DNA of 64,000 bases from Litorimonas sp965205225 (GTDB taxonomy: Bacteria; Pseudomonadota; Alphaproteobacteria; Caulobacterales; Maricaulaceae). Position numbers and translations under genes: made by a program. Shown piece by piece: positions 1-12,000 of the stretch. The stretch's first letter is position 1; every line of letters begins with the position of its first letter. The notes beneath the pieces were generated by a model that worked only from the letters and a program-made list of their open reading frames with translations, made no database searches and was not told the origin of the DNA. The stretch is from contig CBDBFZ010000003.1 in the NCBI GenBank assembly GCA_965205225.1, positions 868,001-932,000 of the forward strand. The letters run 5' to 3'.

Positions 1-3000
1 ATCCCCACCATCATCGCCTGGCGCCTCAAAGTCGGGCGCCTCTATAAAACTGACCTCGCCTGTATCGGCATCAATCGTGAACAAGGCCGCATCCGTCCCG
101 GACAGACTGTAGGCTAGAGTGTCGCCATCCGCATCCGTCGCCGCCGCCATATAGGCTGCGGTCTGGTTCTCCTGCGCATTGGCCGTGGCGGGTGAGGTGA
201 AGACCGGTATATTGCCATTGTCACTCGTCACCGTGATGGCGACATTGTGGTCCGTGCTATTGATGCCATCCGACGCGGTGACGATAATGTCATAGATATT
301 ATCCCCGTTCGCGTCGCCCGGCGCCTCAAAGTCGGGCGCCGCCATAAAACTGACCTCGCCTGTATTGGCGTCGATCGTGAACAAGGCCGCATCCGTCCCG
401 GACAGGCTGTAGACTAGAGTGTCGCCATCCGCATCCGTCGCCGCCGCCATATAGGCCACGGTCTGGTTCTCCTGCGCGTTGGCCGTAGCGGGCGAGGTGA
501 AGACCGGTATATTGTCATTGTCATTCGTCACCGTGATGGCGACATTGTGGTCCGTGCTATTGATGCCATCCGACGCGGTGACGATAATGTCATAGATATT
601 ATCCCCACCATCATCGCCCGGTGCCTCAAAGTCGGGCGCCGCTATAAAACTGACCTCGCCTGTAGCGGCGTCGATCGTGAACAAGGCCGCATCCGTCCCG
701 GACAGGCTGTAGACTAGAGTGTCGCCATCCGCATCCGTCGCCGCCGCTTCATAGGCCACGGTCTGGTTCTCCTGCGCGTTGGCCGTGGCGGGCGAGGTGA
801 AGACCGGTATATTGTCATTGTCATTCGTCACCGTGATGGCGACATTGTGGTCCGTGCTATTGATGCCATCCGACGCGGTGACGATAATGTCATAGATATT
901 ATCCCCACCATCATCGCCCGGTGCCTCAAAGTCGGGCGCCTCTATAAAACTGACCTCGCCTGTATTGGCGTCGATCGTGAACAAGGCCGCATCCGTCCCG
1001 GACAGGCTGTAGACTAGAGTGTCGCCATCCGCATCCGTCGCCGCCGCCATATAGGCTGCAGTCTGGTTCTCCTGCGCATTGGCCGTGGCGGGCGAGGTGA
1101 AGACCGGTAGTGTTGTCGTGACCGGGATTATTTGAACCTGTACCCCGTTCTCAATGCGCAGCTGCGTATTTCCGTCCCTATAGATATTATAGGTGACGCC
1201 GTCCACCGTCGCCGTCCCGGTCAGGATAAAGTTACCGCCACCCAGATCAACCCTGTCATCCGCATCCCCCAGCACGTCGAGGCTCGCCATACCGCCGCCC
1301 TCGCGCTCCTCCGTTACGTCAAACACGGCCAGCGCGTCCAGCACTAGGCTGTTGGCGCCTGTGCCGGATAGGTCAAACAGTTCGACACTGTCCACGCCGG
1401 CATTGCCGGGGCCCGTCAGGTCGAGCGACAGGCCGGCCCCGTCCAGCACCAATGTGTCCCGGCCCGTACCGCCATCAATCGCCGCAAAGTCAAGGGCGGT
1501 GACGCTGATAGTGTCATCGCCGGCCCCGCCGCGCACCACATCATTCGTGGCAATCGCTGTGAAACTGTCATCGCCGGCATTGCCGGTGAAATTATCCGCC
1601 GCCGCCATGCCCTGCGCTGTGACCGGCGTCAGGCTTTCCGTCCCCATCGCCCCGCCATAGACGACATAGGTCTCGCCGCCGGAACTATTCCCATTCGGGT
1701 CGGTCCCATAGGCCCCGATAATCAGATCATCATAACCGTCGCCATTGACATCCCCCGCCGATGATACGGACCAACCGGACAAGTCAAACGCGTCGATCCC
1801 GGTGAGGATGAAGCCGTTACTGCCGTCCAGCGCCCCGAGATCCAGCACGCCATCCGTGCCCGGCGTGCTCGCCCCGCCATAGACGACATAGGTCTCGCCG
1901 GCTTGACTGTCGCCATTCGGATCGGCCCCCCAGGCCCCGATGACTAGATCATCATAACCGTCGCCATTGATATCCCCCGCAGATGATACGGAAAAGCCGG
2001 CAAAGTCAAACGCATCAATCCCGGTCAGGGTAAAGCCGTTCGTGCCGTCCAGCATGGAGAGATCCAGCTCGCCACCTGTACCCGGCGCGTTCGCCCCGCC
2101 ATAGACGATATAGGTCTCGCCGGCATTACTGTCCCCATTCGGGTCGCCCCCGTAGGCCCCGATGATCAGATCATCATAGCCGTCGCCATTGACATCCCCC
2201 GCCGACGAGACGGAAAGGCCGACACGGTCATCCCTGTCGCTCCCGGTCAGGGTAAAGCCGTTGGTCCCGTCCAGCATGGACAGATCCAGCACGCCCCCTG
2301 TGCCCGGCACGTTCGCCCCGCCATAGACGATATAGGTCTCGCCGGCAGTACGGACCCCATTCGGGTCGGCCTCAGTGGCCCCGATGATCAGATCATCATA
2401 ACCGTCGCCATTGACATCCCCCGCCGAGGAGACGGACCTGCCGGATTGATCACCAAAGTCGACTCCGGTCAGGGTAAAGCCGTTCGTCCCGTCCAGCGCC
2501 CCGAGATCCAGCACGCCTCCTGTGCCCGGCGCGCTCGCCCCGCCATAGACCACATAGGTCTCGCCGGCCCTAAAGTCCCCATTCGGGTCGGCCCAATGGG
2601 CGCCGATAATCAGATCATCATAACCGTCGCCATTCACATCCCCCGCAGCCGACACGGAAGAGCCGGTACGTTCATCCCTGTCGATCCCGGTCAGGGTAAA
2701 GCCGCGCGTGCCGTCCAGCGTGGATCGATCCAGAACGAGATCTGCGCCCGTCGCCCCGCCATAGACCACATAGGCCTCGCCGGGCCCAAGGGTCGAATCA
2801 TAATCATAATTCGACACACTGCCAACCCCCGTTGCCCCGATGATCAGATCATCATAACCATCGCCATTGACATCCCCCGCCGACGACACGGACTGACCGG
2901 ACTGGTCACCCGCGTCGATCCCGGTCAGGGTAAAGCCGTTACTGCCGTCCAGCGCCGACAGATCCAGCACGCCATCCGTGCCCGGCGCGCTCGCCCCGCC

Positions 3001-6000
3001 ATAGACGACATAGGTTGCGCCAGCATCATTGCCGGCCCCGTAGGCCCCGATGATCAGATCATCATAACCGTCGCCATTGACATCCCCCGCCGACGACACG
3101 GAAAAACCGGACTGGTCACCCGCGTCGATCCCGGCGAGGATAAAGCCGTTGCTGCCGTCCAGCGAGGAGAGAGGGATCAGATCATTTTCTTCATCCGTCA
3201 CCGTGATGGAGACATTGTAGTCCGTGCGGTTGGTGCCGTCAAACGCGGTGACGGTGATGTCATAGACATTATCCTCGTCCGCGTCGCCCGGCATCTCGAA
3301 ATCGGGTGCCGCTATAAAACTGACCTCGCCTGTAGTGGCATTAATCGTGAACAGGACCGCATCCGTTCCGGACAGGCTGTAGACCAGCGGATCGCCGTCA
3401 TCATGCGTCGCCGCCGCCTCATAGGCCGCAACCTGGTTCTCCTGTGCGCTGACTGCGGCGGGCGAGGTGAAGAATATATTGTTATCTGTCACCGTGATGG
3501 CGACATTGTGGTTCCTAATATTGTCGCCATCCGACGCGGTGACGGTGATGTCATAGACATTATCCCCACCATCATCGCCCGGCGCCTCAAAGTCGGGCGC
3601 CTCTATAAAACTGACCTCGCCTGTATTGGCGTCGATCGTGAACAAGGCCGCATCTGTCCCGGACAGGCTGTAGACCAGAGTGTCGCCATCCGCATCCGTC
3701 GCCGCCGCCATATAGGCCACGGTCTGGTTCTCCCGCGCGTTGGCCATGGCGGGCGAGGTGAAGACCGGTATATTGTCATTGTCATTCGTCACCGTGATGG
3801 CGACATTGTGGTCCGTGCTATTGGTGCCATCCGACGCGGTGACGGTGATGTCATAGACATTATCCCCGTTCGCGTCGCCCGGCGCCTCAAAGTCGGGCGC
3901 CGCCATAAAACTGACCTCGCCTGTATTGGCGTCGATCGTGAACAAGGCCGCATCCGTCCCGGACAGGCTGTAGACCAGAGTGTCGCCATCCGCATCCGTC
4001 GCCGCCGCCATATAGGCTGCGGTCTGGTTCTCCTGCGCGTTGGCCGTAGCGGGCGAGGTGAAGACCGGTATATTGTCATTGTCATTCGTCACCGTGATGG
4101 CGACATTGTGGTCCGTGCTATTGATGCCATCCGACGCGGTGACGATAATGTCATAGATATTATCCCCACCATCATCGCCCGGCGCCTCAAAGTCGGGCGC
4201 CTCTATAAAACTGACCTCGCCTGTATCGGCATCAATCGTGAACAGGGCCGCATCCGTCCCGGACAGGCTGTAGACCAGAGTGTCGCCATCCGCATCCGTC
4301 GCCGCCGCCATATAGGCTGCGGTCTGGTTCTCCTGCGCGTTGGCCGTGGCGGGCGAGGTGAAGACCGGTATATTGTCATTGTCATTCGTCACCGTGATGG
4401 CGACATTGTGGTCCGTACTATTGGTGCCATCCGACGCGGTGACGATAATGTCATAGACATTATCCCCGCCATCATCGCCCGGCGCTTCAAAGTCGGGCGC
4501 CTCTATAAAACTGACCTCGCCTGTATTGGCATCGATCGTGAACAGGGCCGCATCCGTCCCGGCCAGGCTGTAGCGCAGCGGATCACCCTCCGCGTCCGTC
4601 GCCGCCGCCTCATAGGCCACGGTCTGGTTCTCCCGCACGCTGACTGCGGCGGGCGAGGTGAAGACCGGTATCGTGACCACCTGCACCCCCGCCTCAACGC
4701 GCAGCTGCGCATTGCCGTCCCTGTAGATATTATAGGTGACGCCGTCCTCCGCCGCCGTCCCGGTCAGGGCGAAGGAACTGCCGCTCAGATCAACCCTGTC
4801 ATCGGCATCTCCCCGCACGTCGAGGCTCGCCACCCCGCCCTCGCGCTCTTCCGTCAGGTCGAACACGGCCCGCGCGTCCAGCACCAGAGTGTCGCCGCCC
4901 GTACCGGACAGATCAAACAGTTCGACACTGTCCACGCCGGCATGGCCTGCGCCGGTCAGGTCGAGCGACAGGCCGGCCCCGTCCAGCACCAATGTGTCCG
5001 CGCCGGTACCGCCATCAATCGCCGCAAAGTCAAGGGCGGTGACGCTGATCATGTCATCGCCCGCCCCGCCGCGCACCACATCATTCGTGGCAATCTCGGT
5101 AAAACTGTCATCGCCGGCATTGCCAGTGAAATTATCCGCCGCCGCCGTGCCTGACGCCGTGACCGGCACAAGGCTTTCCGTCCCCGTCGCCCCGCCATAG
5201 ACGATATAGGTCTCGCCAGCTTCACTGTCCCCATTCGGGTCGGCCCTAAAGGCCCCGATAATCAGATCATCATAACCGTCGCCATTGACATCCCCCGCCG
5301 ACGACACGGAGATACCTGAATCGTCAAACGGGTCAATCCCGGTAAGGGTAAAGCCGTTGCTGCCGTTCAGCGCCTCGAGATCCAGCACGCCGTCCGTGCC
5401 CGGCGCGCTTGCCCCGCCATAGATGACATAGGTCTCGCCGGCCGCACTGTCCCCATTCGGGTCGGCGTATCTGGCCCCGATGATCAGATCATCATAACCG
5501 TCGCCATTGACATCCCCCGCCGCCGACACGGACCAACCGGAATAGTCATTCCTGTCGATCCCGGTGAGGGTAAAGCCGTTGGTCCCGTCCAGCGCCCCGA
5601 GATCCAGCACGCCCCCTGTGCCCGGCGCGTTCGCCCCGCCATAGACGACATAGGTCTCGCCGGCCCTATTGTCCCCATTCGGGTCGGCGTATCTGGCCCC
5701 GATGATCAGATCATCATAACCATCGCCATTGACATCCCCCGCCGAGGAGACGGACGTGCCGGAATTGTCAAACCTGTCGATCCCGGTGAGGATGAAGCCG
5801 TTGCTGCCGTTTAGCGTGGAGAGATTGAACCTGCCCTCCGTGCCCGGCGCACTCGCCCCGCCATAGATGACATAGGTCTCGCCGGTCTGACTATCGGCCC
5901 TATAGGCTCCCATGATCAGATCATCATAGCCATCGCCATTGACATCCCCCGCCGACGAGACAGATCGACCGGAACGGTCATAGGCGTCGATCCCGGTGAG

Positions 6001-9000
6001 GGTAAAGCCGTTGCTGCCGTCCAGCGCCCCGAGATCCAGCACGCCCCCTGTGCCCGGCGCGTTCGCCCCGCCATAGACGACATAGGCCTCGCCGGCCTGA
6101 CTGTCCCCATCCGGATCGGCCCCCCTGGCCCCGATGATCAGATCATCATAGCCATCGCCATTGACATCCCCCGCCGAGGAGACGGAAATACCGGAAAAGT
6201 CACCCGCGTCGATCCCGGTGAGGGTAAAGCCGTTGCTGCCGTCCAGCGCCCCGAGATCCAGCACGCCCCCTGTGCCCGGCGCGTTCGCCCCGCCATAGAC
6301 GACATAGGTCTCGCCGGCGTCACTGTCCCCATTCGGGTCGCCCCCATTGGCCCCGATGATCAGATCGTCATACCCGTCACCATTCACATCCCCCGCCGAC
6401 GAGATGGATCGACCGGAACCGTCACCCGCATCGATCCCGTTGAGGGTAAAGCCGTTGCTGCCGTTCAGACTGGAGAAATTGAACCTGCCCCCTGTGCCCG
6501 GCGCATTCGCCCCGCCATAGACGACATAGGTCTCGCCGGCATTACTGTCCCCATTCGGGTCGCCCCCATTGGCCCCGATGATCAGATCATCATAACCGTC
6601 GCCATTGACATCCCCCGCAGACGATACGGAAAAGCCGGACTGGTCATTCGCGTCGATCCCGTTGAGGATGAAACCGTTGCTGCCGTCCAGCGAGGAGAGA
6701 GGGATCAGATCATATTCATCTGTCACTGTGATGGCGACATTGTGGTTCGTGCGATTGGTGCCGTCAAACGCGGTGACGGTGATGTTATAGACATTATCCC
6801 TGTCCGCGTCGCCCGGAGCCTCGAAATCGGGCGCCGCTATGAAACTGACCTCGCCCGTATCCGGGATGATCGTGAACCGGGCCGCATCTGTCCCGGACAG
6901 GCTATAGACCAGCGGGTCACCCTCCGCATCCGGTGCTCCATAGGCCGTAATTTGGTTTTCCGCGACGTTGACCCGGTCGATATTCCCGTCCGCGTCATCG
7001 TCGAACTCGGTCCTGGTCCGCCTGCCATTCGTATAAAAATAGGCCTCGCTCCGGTCGGTGTTAGTGTCCACGTCATCGTCGAACTCGGTCCGGATCAACC
7101 TGCCGTCAGTATCATAGGTGTAGGTCTCTATCCGGTCGGTTGTACCGTCCGCGTCATCGTCGAAATTGGTCCGGAGCAGCATGTTACTGTTACCCGACGA
7201 ACTATAGATGTAGGTCTCGATCCGGTCGGGTGTACCGTCAAAGTCGTCGTCAAATCTGGTCTGATTCACCCTGCCGATCGCATCATATGTGTAGGTCTCG
7301 CTCCGGTCGGGCGTGCCGTCAAAGTCGTCGTCATATTCGGTCCGGTCGATTGTGCCGTCATTACCGTCATCGAAGTCGGTTCGGCTTCGCCTGCCGTTCG
7401 TATCATATGTGTAGGTCTCGATCCGGTCGATTGTGCCGTCCGCGTCATCATCGAAGTTGATCCGGTTCCGGTTGCCATCAGCATCATATGTGTAGGTCTC
7501 GATCCGGTCGGCTGTGCCGTCACCGTCATCGTCGAACTCGCTCCGGTCGGTTGTGCCGTTCCCGTCATCGTCGAACTCGGTCTGAACCAGGGTGCCGTCA
7601 GCATAGCTGTAGCTCTCGCTCCGGTCGGTTGTGCCGTCCACGTCATCGTCGAACTCGGTCCGAACCAGAGTTCCACTCTCATCATACGTGTAGCTCTCGG
7701 ACCGATCGGTTGTGCCGTCTCCGTTCTCGTCGAGCGCGGTCCGTGTCAGGTTGCCGTCATCATCATAGGTGTAGGTCTCGATCCGGTCGGGCGTGCCGTC
7801 AAAGTCGTCGTCGAAACTGGTCCGGACCACGTTGCCACTCGCATCATAGGTGTAGGCCTCGCTCCGGTCGTCCGTGCCGTCATTGTCGTCGTCGAAGTCG
7901 GTCCGTGTCAGGTTGCCACTCGCATCATAGGTGTAGGTCTCGGTCCGGTCGAAAATTCCGTCCCCGTCATCGTCGAAATTGATCCGCCGCGGGTTGCCGT
8001 TCGCATCATAGGAATATCGCTCGATCCGGTCGTTTGTGCCGTCCGCGTCATCGTCGAAATTGGTCCGGAGCGGCCTGTTCCTGTTACCCGACGAACTATA
8101 GATGTAGGTCTCGATCCGGTCGGTTGTACCGTCAAAATCGTCGTCAAATCTGGTCTGGTTCACACTGCCGATCGCATCATATGTGTAGGTCTCGCTCCGG
8201 TCGGCTGTGCCGTCTGCGTCGTCGTCGAAGTCACTCCGGCTCAGCCTGCCGTCAGTATCATATGTGTAGGTCTCGATCCGGTCGGCTGTGCCGTCCGCAT
8301 CGTCATCGAAGTCGGTCCGGACCAGGGTGCCACTCTCATCATATGTGTAGGTCTCGCTCCGGTCGGCTGTGCCGTCCCCGTCCTCGTCGAACTCGCTCCG
8401 ATCGGTTGTGCCGTCCGCATCGTCGTCGAAGTCGGTCCGGACCAAGTTGCCACTCTCATCATATGTGTAGCTCTCGCTCCGGTCGGCCGTGCCGTCATTG
8501 TCATCATCGAACCCGACCCCACTCAGGATGCCGATCGCATCATATGTGTAGGTCTCGCTCCGGTCGGCTGTGCCGTCCCCGTCATCGTCGAAGTCGCTCC
8601 GGTCGGTTGTGCCGTCCGCATCGTCGTCGAAGTCGGTCCGGACCAAGTTGCCACTCTCATCATATGTGTAGCTCTCGCTCCGGTCGGCCGTGCCGTCCCC
8701 GTCATCGTCGAAGTCGCTCTGGATCAGGGTGCCATTCTCATCATATGTGTTGTCGACCTCGCTGACATCCGTTACCGTGATGGCGACCGCCTGCTCTGTG
8801 TCAGTTGTGCCATCGGACGCGGTGACGATAATGTCATAGATATTATCCCCGCCATCATCGCCCGGTGCCTCAAAGTCGGGCGCCGCTATAAAACTGACCT
8901 CGCCTGTATTGGCATCAATCGTGAACAGGGCCGCATCCGTCCCGGACAGGCTGTAGACTAGAGTGTCGCCATCCGCATCCGTCGCCGCCGCCATATAGGC

Positions 9001-12000
9001 CACGGTCTGGTTCTCCTGCGCGTTGGCCGTAGCGGGCGAGGTGAAGGTCGGGGCATTGTCATTTTCATTCGTCACCGTGATGGCGACATTGTGGTCCGTG
9101 CTATTGGTACCATCCGACGCGGTGACGATAATGTCATAGATATTATCCCCACCATCATCGCCCGGCGCCTCAAAGTCGGGCGCCGCCCTAAAACTGACCT
9201 CGCCTGTATTGGCATCAATCGTGAACAAGGCCGCATCCGTCCCGGACAGGCTGTAGACTAGAGTGTCGCCATCCGCATCCGTCGCCGCCGCCATATAGGC
9301 TGCGGTCTGGTTCTCCTGCGCGTTGGCAGCGGCGGGCGAGGTGAAGGTCGGGGCATTGCCATTTTCACTCGTCACCGTGATGGCGACCGCCTGCTCTGTG
9401 TCAGTTGTGCCATCGGACGCGGTGACGATAATGTCATAGACATTATCCCCGCCATCATCGCCCGGAGCCTCAAAGTCGGGCGCCTCTATAAAACTGACCT
9501 CGCCTGTATTGGCATCAATCGTGAACAGGGCCGCATCCGTCCCGGACAGGCTGTAGACTAGAGTGTCGCCATCCGCATCCGTCGCCGCCGCCATATAGGC
9601 TGCGGTCTGGTTCTCCTGCGCGTTGGCCGTGGCGGGCGAGGTGAAGACCGGTATATTGTCATTGTCATTCGTCACCGTGATGGCGACATTGTAGTCCGTG
9701 CTATTGATGCCATCCGACGCGGTGACGATAATGTCATAGATATTATCCCCACCATCATCGCCCGGCGCTTCAAAGTCGGGCGCCTCTATAAAACTGACCT
9801 CGCCTGTATCGGCATCGATCGTGAACAGGGCCGCATCCGTCCCGGACAGGCTATAGACTAGAGTGTCGCCATCCGCATCCGTCGCCGCCGCCATATAGGC
9901 TGCAGTCTGGTTCTCCTGCGCGTTGGCCGTGGCGGGCGAGGTGAAGGCCGGTACATTGTCATTTTCATTCGTCACCGTGATGGCGACCGCCTGCTCCGTG
10001 TCAGTTGTGCCGTCGGACGCAGTGACGATAATGTCATAGACATTATCCCCGCCATCATCGCCCGGCGCCTCAAAGTCGGGCGCTTCTATAAAACTGACCT
10101 CGCCTGTATTGGCATCAATCGTGAACAAGGCCGCATCCGTCCCGGACAGGCTATAGGCTAGAGTGTCGCCATCCGCATCCGTCGCCGCCGCCATATAGAC
10201 TGCGGTCTGGTTCTCCTGCGCGTTGGCCGTGGCGGGCGAGGTGAAGACCGGTACATTATCATTGTCATTCGTCACCGTGATGGCGACATTGTAGTCCGTG
10301 CTATTGATGCCATCCGACGCGGTGACGGTGATGTCATAGACATTATCATCCCGATCATCATCGCCCGGCGCTTCAAAGTCGGGCGCCTCTATAAAACTGA
10401 CCTCGCCTGTATCGGCATCAATCGTGAACAGGGCCGCATCCGTCCCGGACAGGCTGTAGACCAGAGTGTCACCATCCGCATCCGTCGCCGCCGCCATATA
10501 GGCTGCAGTCTGGTTCTCCTGCGCGTTGGCAGCGGCGGGCGAGGTGAAGACCGGTACATTGTCATTGTCATTCGTCACCGTGATGGCGACCGCCTGCTCT
10601 GTGTCAGTTGCGCCATCGGACGCGGTGACGATAATGTCATAGATATTATCCCCACCATCATCGCCCGGCGCCTCAAAGTCGGGCGCCGCTATAAAACTGA
10701 CCTCGCCTGTATCGGCATCAATCGTGAACAGGGCCGCATCCGTCCCGGACAGGCTATAGACCAGAGTGTCGCCATCCGCATCCGTCGCCGTCGCCATATA
10801 GGCTGCAGTCTGGTTCTCCGCTACGCTGACTGCGGCGGGCGAGGTGAAGGTCGGGGCATTGTCATTGTCATTCGTCACCGTGATGGCGACATTGTGGTCC
10901 GTACTATTGATGCCATCCGACGCGGTGACGATAATGTCATAGATATTATCCCCACCATCATCGCCCGGCGCCTCAAAGTCGGGCGCCTCTATAAAACTGA
11001 CTTCGCCTGTATCGGCATCAATCGTGAACAGGGCCGCATCCGTCCCGGACAGGCTATAGACCAGAGTGTCGCCATCCGCATCCGTCGCCGCCGCCATATA
11101 GGCTGCGCTCTGGTTCTCCGCTACGCTGACTGCGGCGGGCGAGGTGAAGGTCGGTATATTGCCATTGTCACTCGTCACCGTGATGGCGACCGCCTGCTCT
11201 GTGTCAGTTGTGCCATCGGACGCGGTGACGATAATGTCATAGACATTATCCCCGCCATCATCGCCCGGCGCCTCAAAGTCGGGTGCCTCTATAAAACTGA
11301 CCTCGCCTGTAGCGGCGTCAATCGTGAACAGGGCCGCATCCGTCCCGGACAGGCTATAGACTAGAGTGTCGCCATCCGCATCCGTCGCCGTCGCCATATA
11401 GGCTGCAGTCTGGTTCTCCTGCGCGTTGGCCGTGGCGGGCGAGGTGAAGACCGGTACATTGTCATTGTCATTCGTCACCGTGATGGCGACCGCCTGCTCT
11501 GTGTCAGTTGCGCCATCGGACGCGGTGACGATAATGTCATAGACATTATCTCCGTTCGCGTCGCCCGGCGCCTCAAAGTCGGGCGCCTCTATAAAACTGA
11601 CCTCGCCTGTATTGGCGTCGATCGTGAACAGGGCCGCATCCGTCCCGGACAGGCTATAGACCAGAGTGTCGCCATCCGCATCCGTCGCCGCCGCCATATA
11701 GGCTGCAGTCTGGTTCTCCTGCGCATTGGCCGTGGCGGGCGAGGTGAAGGTCGGGGCATTGCCATTGTCACTCGTCACCGTGATGGCGACCGCCTGCTCT
11801 GTGTCAGTTGTGCCATCGGACGCGGTGACGATAATGTCATAGACATTATCCCCGCCATCATCGCCCGGCGCCTCAAAGTCGGGCGCCTCTATAAAACTGA
11901 CCTCGCCTGTATTGGCATCGATCGTGAACAGGGCCGCATCCGCCCCGGACAGGCTGTAGACTAGAGTGTCGCCATCCGCATCCGTCGCCGCCGCCATATA

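Noticed and set aside
2446..5154. 902-codon plus-strand frame opposite gene A (and 6742-8961, 22222-24195, 32043-34481, 38982-42203, 47040-50141, 52123-55728)
   Set aside because: These frames are antisense to the repeats. They translate into periodic V-I-V-E-I-G-P-style repeats forced by the codon pattern of the real gene, have no domain or start signal, and break wherever the repeat changes.
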